From HGM04593 sp045661205 (GTDB lineage: Bacteria; Bacteroidota; Bacteroidia; Bacteroidales; Bacteroidaceae), in NCBI GenBank assembly GCA_045661205.1, contig JAZRFE010000018.1, forward strand, positions 1 through 64,000: a stretch of 64,000 nucleotides of DNA, given 5' to 3'. Below are positions 25,500-33,130 of this stretch, one piece after another; the first letter of the stretch is position 1; each line of letters starts with the position of its first letter. The notes below the pieces were generated by a model. It was not told where the DNA came from. It did no database searches and was given only the letters and a program-made list of their open reading frames with translations. A program made the position numbers and the translations under genes.

Positions 25500-27044
25500 C
25501 TATTTTTTTCTTGGCATCAGAGTTACTGCAATCATTACTATTGTTGATATTGGTAATGCATAGAGTATGGGGTCAATCACATAGTAGGGATATACGTCGA
25601 TGAGTACTTCTCTGCCGAAGAGAGCGTTGCATATACCCAAAGGTGCGGCCTCGGCTTTGTGCATGAAACCAAGCACGAAGAGCGACACAAGCAATCCTGT
25701 CCACATGCTTGATATTGCTGCACGACGTGTGGATTTCTTCCAATAGAGTGCGCAGAAGTATGTGGGAAGGAAGGTAGAAGCGCAAACACCCATAAAGATT
25801 GATGTACCGCGTGCAATGATATTCATGGGCAGTGCGTAGCATACAATGTAGCTGACGATAATGGCAATGAATACGCACAATCTGATAACTTTTGTGTTGC
25901 TGCGCTTTTTGTTTTTTATTGGTGCATAAACGTCGGCACCTATCGATGCGCCCATGGTGTGGAACAGTGCGCTCATGGTGGACATACTTGCCGAAAGTAT
26001 GCACAGCATGAAGATTGCCGAGAACCACGAGGGCATGGACTTGTCAATAAAATAGGGGATGATTTTGTCAATGTCCTGAACAACTTCAGTGGCAACGACA
26101 CCCTCTGTCTTGTAGAAGAATATGTTTGAAAGAGCACCTGCGTGGTAGATGGCACCAACAGTGACAATGAGGAAAAGACAGCCGATGAATACTCCGCGGT
26201 TCAACTGACGTGTGCTTTCCACTGTCATGAAGCGCACAGCAAGCTGTGGCTGTGCTAGACAGCCTATACCCACTCCCAATATGAGAGAAGTTACAAGTGA
26301 ATACCACTGCGATGAGCCTGTGCGGGGCATCGAAGTCCATCCCTCATGGCCCAACTCTCTGAACTTCTCAGGTACAAGATGTCCCATTTTACCCAAAGCG
26401 ACGTTCGCCTCGGTGAATCCCATGTCGAGTGTTGAATATAGACTGAATAACAGGAAAAGCATACACAGGAACATAATGGAAGCCTGCATAGCATCGGTGT
26501 ACATCACACCTTTCATTCCACCTGCAATGACATATGCTGCAATGACAAGGGTAAACACTAAGAGTGCAATGTTGAAATCGATGTTGAACATCTGCTCGAT
26601 GAACACTGCACCACCCTTCAGAACTACTGCTGCATACAGGGGCATGCACAGGAATATTACAAGTCCGGAAAGTATCTGTATGTTTTTCGAGTGGAAGCGT
26701 CGGCCGAGCAACTGAGGGAATGTAGCTGCGTTGTATTGCACACCCAGACGACGTGTCGGGCGACCGAAAATTATAAACGCCACAATCACACCCATAAACA
26801 TATTGAGCAGACACAGCCATTGCAATCCCATTCCATAGGCCGCTGCTACGCCTCCGAACCCTACAATCGCCGATGCCGAAATAAATGTGGCGCCGTACGA
26901 GAGAGCCATCACAATGGGGTTCATTTTTCTGCCACCGACCAGATAATCGTTGGCGCTTGTTGTCTTTTTATATCCCAGGTAACCTAAAAACGAGATTAAC
27001 AACAGGTATAAAATAACAATTAATCCTAAATAAAATGTATTCAT
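25500..27044 (-). CDS. Sodium:solute symporter (SSS family)
   Basis: 514 residues, about 13 hydrophobic segments. SSS-family features: N-terminal Y-L-V-G-G-R-K-M-N-P near 32, A-T-F-I-S-A-S-A-I-V-G near 52, Y-V-I-A-G-G-M-K-G-V near 170 and S-A-S-M-S-T-M-S-A-L near 355 (sodium-site serines). The transported solute is not predictable; carboxylates, sugars and pantothenate are all possible for the family. It follows the 51-residue partner gene by 27 bases and is surely its operon mate. Confidence 0.9.
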   Translation of the reverse strand: MNTFYLGLIVILYLLLISFLGYLGYKKTTSANDYLVGGRKMNPIVMALSYGATFISASAIVGFGGVAAAYGMGLQWLCLLNMFMGVIVAFIIFGRPTRRLGVQYNAATFPQLLGRRFHSKNIQILSGLVIFLCMPLYAAVVLKGGAVFIEQMFNIDFNIALLVFTLVIAAYVIAGGMKGVMYTDAMQASIMFLCMLFLLFSLYSTLDMGFTEANVALGKMGHLVPEKFRELGHEGWTSMPRTGSSQWYSLVTSLILGVGIGCLAQPQLAVRFMTVESTRQLNRGVFIGCLFLIVTVGAIYHAGALSNIFFYKTEGVVATEVVQDIDKIIPYFIDKSMPSWFSAIFMLCILSASMSTMSALFHTMGASIGADVYAPIKNKKRSNTKVIRLCVFIAIIVSYIVCYALPMNIIARGTSIFMGVCASTFLPTYFCALYWKKSTRRAAISSMWTGLLVSLFVLGFMHKAEAAPLGICNALFGREVLIDVYPYYVIDPILYALPISTIVMIAVTLMPRKK

Positions 27045-27071
27045 TTTTCTTAATCCTCCTTCTCCTGATTG

Positions 27072-27227
27072 CTAATTCTCATTCTCAAATTCTTTCTCAG
27101 TTTTTACATCTGCGTCGGATTTATCATCTTTGTTCCAACGCGATATTCCCCACCATGCAGAAAAAAGTAAACATATAATTGCCAGCAGGTAGGGTAACCA
27201 AATTCCCGAGTCTTCTATTCCAAACAT
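27072..27227 (-). CDS. Small membrane protein partner of the symporter
   Basis: 51 residues. Starts M-F-G-I-E-D-S-G-I-W-L-P-Y-L-L, has one hydrophobic span (about 9-27), then W-G-I-S-R-W-N-K-D-D and an acidic tail. This matches the pattern of the small accessory proteins commonly found just upstream of SSS symporters (annotated in genomes as symporter small accessory protein). It probably stabilises or assists the carrier. It precedes the symporter gene by 27 bases. Confidence 0.8.
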   Translation of the reverse strand: MFGIEDSGIWLPYLLAIICLLFSAWWGISRWNKDDKSDADVKTEKEFENEN

Positions 27228-27261
27228 TTTCTAATAATTTACAAAAAATCAAATTCGGCCG

Positions 27262-27269
27262 CGAAGATA
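27262..27269 (-). promoter_or_regulatory. -7 box (TATCTTCG variant) for the symporter pair
   Basis: Minus strand TATCTTCG (27269-27262), 34 bases before the small protein's ATG. TTG at 27294-27292 is a poor upstream box (22-base spacer). Confidence 0.45.
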
Positions 27270-27306
27270 GCTATTTTCTTCGATACAGCCACAATTTTTA
27301 TTGTTG

Positions 27307-28638
27307 TTATTTTTTCTTCTCCTCTTTCTGCTTGGGTGTTGTGCCGGTGAGGCTAACATTGTACTTCCACTGGCTTGTCACCTTGCTTGCATCGTGAGTG
27401 TTGGGAGTTGCATTCACCACTAACCACAGGTGTGAAAGTCCATCTTGAGGAATTGTATAGCGTATCTCCTTGCCTTTGCCATCGATGGTCTGTGCACGCA
27501 ATGCAGCGCTGTAATCGGCAACTGAGTCATTCTTTACAGGGAGCAGTGCGTAGTTCCACTCTCCTTTTATATCCTCAGGCATTTCTCCGTTGAGTGAGAG
27601 AACCACTTCGCTGCCGGCTGCGGGCACCTCAAGCTCCACGCCATTATAACCGTAACATTGTGGAATCATATCTGCCGATACTTCATAACAGTTCTTTTTG
27701 CCTTCTATGGCTGTGAGTTTTCCTACGTGTCTGTTAATGTATGGTTTGGCATAGGGGCGTATTCTATCCAGGTCGTAGGTGATGAAGTGCAGAGCTGCGT
27801 CGAAGCACTCCTCGTTGAACTCCTTCTGTGTGATGTTTGTCTGGCTTTGATAAATGAGAATCGGATCGTGTTCGTCAGTGTTGTTGCGCCATATGCGACT
27901 CATTATTTCAAGTCCGTGTTTCGATGACCAATATTCGGCAAGATAGGGGTTGCAGTACATTGTCTTCTCGCTGAAGGGATAGATGTGGGTGTTCTTCATG
28001 TAGTTCTTCCAATGATAATTCTCCTCGGTCATCCAGTAGGGGTTTACATGGAAGAGCATCCACTGTGATGTTACCTCCCACAGAGGGCCACTTGCGCTTG
28101 TCAGTCCGTCGGCGGCAATCTGTGCCTGGAACGAGTGTCCCACTTCGTGTGCAACGCAGTTGAAACGCTCCTCACGCAGACGCGAGGGTGTCACCCATAT
28201 TGCGCCTATGGTGTTGTCGTATGCACCGCCATAAGCTGTGCTTTCGGTTGAGTAGTTTATCATCACCATCATTCTGTATTTGTCGGCGAGTGAGCCGGGG
28301 GCGATGAATTTAAGTGTGTCGCGATAGTATACGTAGAAACGCTCTGCCGCTGCTTTCATGCCTTCAAAGTCGAAGGTCATATCTTCATTGTCGAGTTTGG
28401 GGGCTTTTGAAATATCTTTTCCGAATCCCTTTTCCCAGAAGAATACAAAGTTGGGAGTTGTGTCCATGCGTTCGTAGCAATATCTGCTAAGTGTATCTTC
28501 GAAGTTCATCTCCTTAAATTCATTGGGGATGTAGATTTTTTTACCACTGTACTCTGCTTTGTTGTTCACGTTTGTACATGCAACAATAGCGAGCACTGAT
28601 AGTGCTGTAATTGCAAGCGTTTTAAGTAATGAGTTCAT
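27307..28638 (-). CDS. DUF6055-type lipoprotein, putative zinc metalloprotease
   Basis: 443 residues from the ATG at 28638, which opens a lipoprotein signal (L-A-I-V-A-C near 20). The zinc-binding motif H-E-V-G-H is at 164-168 (N-C-V-A-H-E-V-G-H-S-F), followed by E-V-T-S-Q-W-M-L-F near 190, a layout seen in DUF6055 and related secreted zincin families. The C-terminal third is a beta-rich domain (A-G-S-E-V-V-L-S-L, L-W-L-V-V-N-A-T-P) and the protein ends in a Lys/Glu-rich tail. Target unknown. It begins 10 bases after the AraC gene and may be in the same transcript. Confidence 0.75.
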   Translation of the reverse strand: MNSLLKTLAITALSVLAIVACTNVNNKAEYSGKKIYIPNEFKEMNFEDTLSRYCYERMDTTPNFVFFWEKGFGKDISKAPKLDNEDMTFDFEGMKAAAERFYVYYRDTLKFIAPGSLADKYRMMVMINYSTESTAYGGAYDNTIGAIWVTPSRLREERFNCVAHEVGHSFQAQIAADGLTSASGPLWEVTSQWMLFHVNPYWMTEENYHWKNYMKNTHIYPFSEKTMYCNPYLAEYWSSKHGLEIMSRIWRNNTDEHDPILIYQSQTNITQKEFNEECFDAALHFITYDLDRIRPYAKPYINRHVGKLTAIEGKKNCYEVSADMIPQCYGYNGVELEVPAAGSEVVLSLNGEMPEDIKGEWNYALLPVKNDSVADYSAALRAQTIDGKGKEIRYTIPQDGLSHLWLVVNATPNTHDASKVTSQWKYNVSLTGTTPKQKEEKKK

Positions 28639-28648
28639 GTGTGTTGTT

Positions 28649-29509
28649 TTAAAAAATTGTAAATGAGTTTGATGTTCTGTTTTTTCTTGTTTCACTTGGT
28701 GTTTCGCCCATAATGCGCTTGTAGTATCTTGTAAGGTACGATTGGCTGGGGAAATTGTACTCTTCGGTAAGCTCCTGCATTGTTTTGTTTGTGTTGCTAA
28801 GCTCGAATTTCAGTTGCGAGGATATATATAAATCTATAATCTCTTTGGCCGAGTGTTCGCAAACCGATTGACACACCTCGTTCAGGTAGTTGCTGCTTAT
28901 ATTAAGCGTTTCAGCATAGAAATGCACTTCGCGTGATTGACGGTGAAAAGTGAACAACTTACTTATGAATGAGTAGAGATATTCCTTTTTGCTCGAAAGT
29001 ATCTCCGCGTCTTTTTTATTCATCAAATTGTTCTTCTCGAAATAGTGCTTCAAGAGTTTTGTGTAGCATACATATTGGTTCAATATGGTGCTTTTGGTCA
29101 ATTCATCATCACCTATACTTTTACTTGCTTCAACTGTTTTGAAAAGGTTCTCAATGTATGTGCCGTGCTCTTCTTTCCAATTGATGACTGCGTTTCTCTT
29201 TAGTGCCGAAATGAAATTGAAATCGAATTTGTTGAATTCGCTAATCATCAGTCTGGGGCTGAAGGCTATGCAGTATCCTTTGAAATCCTTGCTTACATAT
29301 ATGCGCATGAGTATGTCCTGAAATGTAAGCATGATGGTTGTGCGAGGTGTGACGTTGTATTTCTTGTAGTTTATCTCAACAACAGCACTACCCGAATAGC
29401 AATATAACAGCATATTGTATTCACACTTAACCACATTAAGTGCTAAGTCGCTGTATTGTATAGGTATAAAGAAAGCGGTTTCGTCGCTATATATATTCGT
29501 TGTGTTCAT
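28649..29509 (-). CDS. AraC family transcriptional regulator
   Basis: 286 residues. The N-terminal half is a cupin-like sensor (Y-N-V-T-P-R-T-T-I-M-L). The C-terminal ~100 residues hold two helix-turn-helix units: A-E-T-L-N-I-S-S-N-Y-L-N-E-V near 200, and T-M-Q-E-L-T-E-E-Y-N-F-P-S-Q-S-Y-L near 250 ending in the family signature Y-Y-K-R-I-M-G-E-T-P-S. It probably controls the DUF6055 gene that follows after 10 bases and perhaps itself. The effector is unknown. tex lies 14 bases upstream on the same strand. Confidence 0.9.
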   Translation of the reverse strand: MNTTNIYSDETAFFIPIQYSDLALNVVKCEYNMLLYCYSGSAVVEINYKKYNVTPRTTIMLTFQDILMRIYVSKDFKGYCIAFSPRLMISEFNKFDFNFISALKRNAVINWKEEHGTYIENLFKTVEASKSIGDDELTKSTILNQYVCYTKLLKHYFEKNNLMNKKDAEILSSKKEYLYSFISKLFTFHRQSREVHFYAETLNISSNYLNEVCQSVCEHSAKEIIDLYISSQLKFELSNTNKTMQELTEEYNFPSQSYLTRYYKRIMGETPSETRKNRTSNSFTIF

Positions 29510-29523
29510 AGAGAGACATTCTG

Positions 29524-31635
29524 TTATACGTCTTTCATACTGAGGCTTATTCTCTTGCGACCAAGATCAACATCGGTCACCTTTACCATCACCTGTTGTC
29601 CCAATTTCACAACTTCCGAAGGTGATGACACGAACTTATTTGTGAGCTGTGATATGTGTACAAGTCCGTCTTGATGTACGCCAATGTTCACAAATGCTCC
29701 GAAGGCGGTGATGTTGCTGACAATTCCCGGCAACACCATTCCCGGCTTTAAATCCTCTATTTCGTGAACCGATGCGTCGAATGCAAACTCCGTAGCCAGT
29801 TCGCGCGGGTCGAGTCCGCGTTTGTTCAAGGCATCCATTATGTCGTTGAGTGTTGGCAGACCTACGTTGTCGGTGATGTAGTTCTTAAGAATTACCTTTG
29901 AGCGTACATCGCTGTCGGTAACAAATTTGTCGATTGTGACTCCGCAATCTTTTGCCATTTTTGCAACGATGCCGTACGACTCGGGGTGAACGGCTGTTGC
30001 GTCAAGGGGTTCGGTGCCGCCGAGTACTCGCAGAAATCCTGCCGACTGCTCGTATGCCTTGTTACCCAAACGTGGAACCTTCAGCAGTTCTTTGCGCGAA
30101 CGGAAATCTCCGTTGGCGGCACGATAGTTGACAATGTTTGCAGCAAGTGCAGGGCCTAATCCCGATATATGGGTGAGTATCTGCTTGGTTGCAGTGTTCA
30201 CATTCACTCCCACCAGGTTCACACAACTCTCAACAACAGTGTCGAGTTTCTCTTTTAACTTTGTCTGGTCCACACTATGCTGGTACTGCCCCACTCCTAT
30301 TGAGCGTGGCTCTATTTTAACAAGTTCCGACAGCGGGTCAATCAGTCGGCGGCCTATGGATACAGCTCCGCGCACTGTCACATCCTCGTCGGGAAACTCC
30401 TCGCGTGCCACAGTAGATGCTGAATAGACCGATGCACCATCTTCGTTTACCACAAAAACCTGAGGTGTGAGTCCCAGACGGCGCACAAATTGCTCCGTTT
30501 CGCGGCCTGCAGTTCCGTTGCCTATTGCAAAGGCCTGTATATCATATTCCTTAACAAGTTTTTCAATTGCATAGGCTGCTCCTTCGCGGTCGTTTTGTGG
30601 CGCATGAGGGTATATAACCGAGTGGGTGATAAGGTTGCCTTGTGAGTCGAGCACCACCACTTTGCAGCCCGTACGGAATCCGGGGTCGATGGCAAGAACA
30701 CGTTTCTGTCCCAATGGTGCCGACAGCAACAACTGTCGCAGGTTCTCGGCAAAGACGGCTATTGCCTCGTCATCGGCTCTCTCCTTGACAATGTTTTTGG
30801 TTTCATTTTCAATAGATGGTTCGAGCAGTCGTTTGTAGCCATCTTCGATGGCTGCGGTCATATATTGACGTGTAGCCGAATTTCTCTTTATGAAGTGGCG
30901 CGTTAGTTGCTCCGAAATGTACTCGGGCTCTATCGTAATAGAGAGTCGCAAAATGCCCTCTTCCTCGCCACGCATCATGGCAAGCAGTCTGTGCGATGAA
31001 ACTCGCGCCACCTGCGCCGTTGCCTCGTAGTAATCGGAGTATTTGATGCCATCGGCCTCTTTACCTTTGATGACTTTGGATTTTATTACTCCGTAACGCG
31101 AGAATGAACGACGCACGACGTTTCGAGCATACTCATTCTCGGAAATATGCTCGGCAATAATGTCACAAGCTCCTGCAATGGCATCGTCAGCTGTTGCAAC
31201 CTCCTCTTTTATATAATTTCTGGCGATGGTGGCAACGTCGCCTCTTTGTTGGGTAAGGATAATTTCGGCAAGCGGTTCAAGTCCGCGTTCGCGTGCGATG
31301 GTGGCACGTGTGCGACGTTTGGGGCGATAAGGCAGATAAATATCTTCCAATTCCACCGGGTCGAAACAGTTTACTATGCGCTGTTTCAGTTCGCCGGTGA
31401 GTTTCCCTTGCTCTTCTATTGTTGCAATTATTGTCTCCTTGCGACGTTGCATCTCGCTGTACTTTTCGTGCAGCTCTTTTATTTTGCCTATCGCTACCTC
31501 GTCTAGTGAGCCCGTAGCCTCTTTTCTGTATCGTGCAATAAAGGGAACGGTGGCTCCACCTGCTAATAACTCGACAGTGTTGCGCACTTGTTTTACGCTA
31601 ATGCCTAAATCCTTTGCTATAATTTCCGCCAACAT
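29524..31635 (-). CDS. tex: Tex-like RNA-binding transcription accessory protein
   Basis: 703 residues from the ATG at 31635; a longer in-frame start at 31680 would lie upstream of the -7 box. Tex is related to eukaryotic Spt6. Domains: helical Tex N-terminus (Y-R-K-E-A-T-G-S-L-D-E near 35), YqgF/RNase H-like domain (V-L-A-I-D-P-G-F-R-T-G-C near 325), helix-hairpin-helix region (S-G-L-G-P-A-L-A near 490), and C-terminal S1 RNA-binding domain (V-S-N-I-T-A-F-G-A-F-V near 640). It acts in transcription or RNA handling in the cytoplasm. Confidence 0.96.
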   Translation of the reverse strand: MLAEIIAKDLGISVKQVRNTVELLAGGATVPFIARYRKEATGSLDEVAIGKIKELHEKYSEMQRRKETIIATIEEQGKLTGELKQRIVNCFDPVELEDIYLPYRPKRRTRATIARERGLEPLAEIILTQQRGDVATIARNYIKEEVATADDAIAGACDIIAEHISENEYARNVVRRSFSRYGVIKSKVIKGKEADGIKYSDYYEATAQVARVSSHRLLAMMRGEEEGILRLSITIEPEYISEQLTRHFIKRNSATRQYMTAAIEDGYKRLLEPSIENETKNIVKERADDEAIAVFAENLRQLLLSAPLGQKRVLAIDPGFRTGCKVVVLDSQGNLITHSVIYPHAPQNDREGAAYAIEKLVKEYDIQAFAIGNGTAGRETEQFVRRLGLTPQVFVVNEDGASVYSASTVAREEFPDEDVTVRGAVSIGRRLIDPLSELVKIEPRSIGVGQYQHSVDQTKLKEKLDTVVESCVNLVGVNVNTATKQILTHISGLGPALAANIVNYRAANGDFRSRKELLKVPRLGNKAYEQSAGFLRVLGGTEPLDATAVHPESYGIVAKMAKDCGVTIDKFVTDSDVRSKVILKNYITDNVGLPTLNDIMDALNKRGLDPRELATEFAFDASVHEIEDLKPGMVLPGIVSNITAFGAFVNIGVHQDGLVHISQLTNKFVSSPSEVVKLGQQVMVKVTDVDLGRKRISLSMKDV

Positions 31636-31657
31636 ACAATCTATACGTTTTAAGTAG

Positions 31658-31665
31658 CAAAGATA
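31658..31665 (-). promoter_or_regulatory. -7 box for tex
   Basis: Minus strand TATCTTTG (31665-31658), 22 bases before the chosen ATG. Confidence 0.55.
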
Positions 31666-31763
31666 CTCAAAAAAACTCAAACAGACCTTAAGTTGTTTGA
31701 GTTTTGCGATAGTGGATGCCCTGTTGTTTGCAATGTTTAACCATTTCGGGTCTAGACCTTTAA

Positions 31764-32366
31764 TTATCTAAAAATCTTTACTCGCTCATCGATAGGCAAG
31801 ATGCTTTTCTTGTCGGGTTTGTCCAACGGATTTCCGAATGGCATCTCTGCCACAAGATGCCATGTTTCGGGCAGTGAGAAGACTCTCTTTGTATCCTCCT
31901 CGACCAGCTCGCCGTAGTGTTGCAACGATGCACCGAGATTCATGTCGCTAAGCAGTAACCACATAGCATATTGGTGCATTGCCGACGTATGCTGCGAGTA
32001 GATGGGAATGGCGTCGGAATACAACGGGTATCTCTTTTTCAGCTCTTCTACCACTTGCATGTCTTCGAAGAATAGTACTGTTCCATATCCACTTAAGAAT
32101 GCGGTCTCTATCTTTTTTCTGCTCTTCTTAAAAGCATCATGCGGGAGTATATCTGATATTTTTTCACATACCATATCCCAAAATCTTTCGTGCGGTTCAC
32201 CAAATAGTAACACCAGACGTGACGACTGTGAATTAAAAGCCGACGGAGTGTGTGTGGCTACGAAGCAGACAGCTTTTTCAATATCATCTTCTCTAACGCT
32301 GATCTCCTTATTCAATGAATAATAGGAACGACGTCTTTTAAAAAAATCATCAATACAGGCACTCAT
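31764..32366 (-). CDS. Nitroreductase family protein
   Basis: 200 residues from the ATG at 32366. FMN-dependent nitroreductase fold: opening F-F-K-R-R-R-S-Y-Y-S-L (FMN phosphate-binding Arg), T-P-S-A-F-N-S-Q-S-S-R near 38, G-Y-G-T-V-L-F-F-E-D near 92, and M-N-L-G-A-S-L-Q-H-Y near 145. It resembles the HBN1/YdgI-type group that reduces quinones or nitro-compounds with NAD(P)H. It stands alone between tex and the ferritin gene. The start was chosen because upstream residues are not family-like. Confidence 0.88.
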   Translation of the reverse strand: MSACIDDFFKRRRSYYSLNKEISVREDDIEKAVCFVATHTPSAFNSQSSRLVLLFGEPHERFWDMVCEKISDILPHDAFKKSRKKIETAFLSGYGTVLFFEDMQVVEELKKRYPLYSDAIPIYSQHTSAMHQYAMWLLLSDMNLGASLQHYGELVEEDTKRVFSLPETWHLVAEMPFGNPLDKPDKKSILPIDERVKIFR

Positions 32367-32507
32367 AAATTCTTTTTCTTTTATAAACAACAAATCTTGG
32401 CGTATATATTTAAGTCATATCATAAAAAAAACAGCCCGTCAGTTAAAATAAGTTAAAACTGAAGTGAAATCTATTCAAGAGCATTTACTTTCGAAATTAT
32501 TTGACGT

Positions 32508-32515
32508 TATATTTG
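32508..32515 (+). promoter_or_regulatory. -7 box for the ferritin-like gene
   Basis: TATATTTG, 45 bases upstream of the ATG at 32561. Confidence 0.5.
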
Positions 32516-32560
32516 CATAATTCTTAATAGTAAGAAGAAACTAATATAATTTATGTAAGT

Positions 32561-33049
32561 ATGGATGTATTTTCTCTAGATGAAACGCTTAATGCTCAGG
32601 TAAACATAAGGTTTAGGTCGGCTTATCTGTTTTTCTCAATGTCGGTGGATGCAGAAAGAAAAGGTTACAAAGGAGTTGCAGACTGGTTTTATGCTCAGCA
32701 TAGCAAGGAGATGAGAACTGCGAGAAGATTGATGAACCATATTGATTCGCTTGGTGCTCAGGTTTTTTTGTATCAGATAAACGAAGTTCCCGCGCAGTGG
32801 GACTCTCTTTTGTCTATGTTCAATGATAAACTTGAACACGATGAGAAAGTCTCCGAACTACTTTTTTATGCACATACGGTAGCAGAAGAAACCAACAAAT
32901 ATGGTTCTATTGGTTTTATCGAATCGCTGCAACAGGAACAAGAGAGAGAATTGGAAACCTCGCAAGAACTTTTAGAACTCTTTGAGGCTGCAAACGGCGA
33001 TAAGTATGCATTGGAATCTATCGATAAAGAATTGAGCGAAAAAGCCTGA
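32561..33049 (+). CDS. Ferritin-like protein with altered ferroxidase site
   Basis: 162 residues, the length of bacterial ferritin. The four-helix pattern and the C-terminal S-I-D-K-E-L-S-E match ferritin. By-eye alignment with E. coli FtnA: the metal ligand Glu17 is Arg17 here (N-I-R-F-R-S-A), Glu50 is kept (K-E-M-R-T), His53 is Thr53, and no Glu is seen at the place of Glu94 (F102/Y103). The acidic cluster near 126-130 (Q-Q-E-Q-E-R-E) is kept. So iron oxidation at the usual centre is doubtful; it may be a structural subunit or have another role. Single gene with its own -7 box and terminator. Confidence 0.8.
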   Translation: MDVFSLDETLNAQVNIRFRSAYLFFSMSVDAERKGYKGVADWFYAQHSKEMRTARRLMNHIDSLGAQVFLYQINEVPAQWDSLLSMFNDKLEHDEKVSELLFYAHTVAEETNKYGSIGFIESLQQEQERELETSQELLELFEAANGDKYALESIDKELSEKA

Positions 33050-33078
33050 ATATACAATGCTGTTCTGTTTATAAAATA

Positions 33079-33109
33079 CAAAAAGGTCAAGCAATGCTTG
33101 ACCTTTTTG
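33079..33109. terminator. Bidirectional terminator after the ferritin-like gene
   Basis: Perfect 15-bp inverted repeat (33079-33093, 33095-33109), flanking A and T runs, between convergent genes. Confidence 0.9.
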
Positions 33110-33130
33110 TATTTATCATAGTTGTTACAC

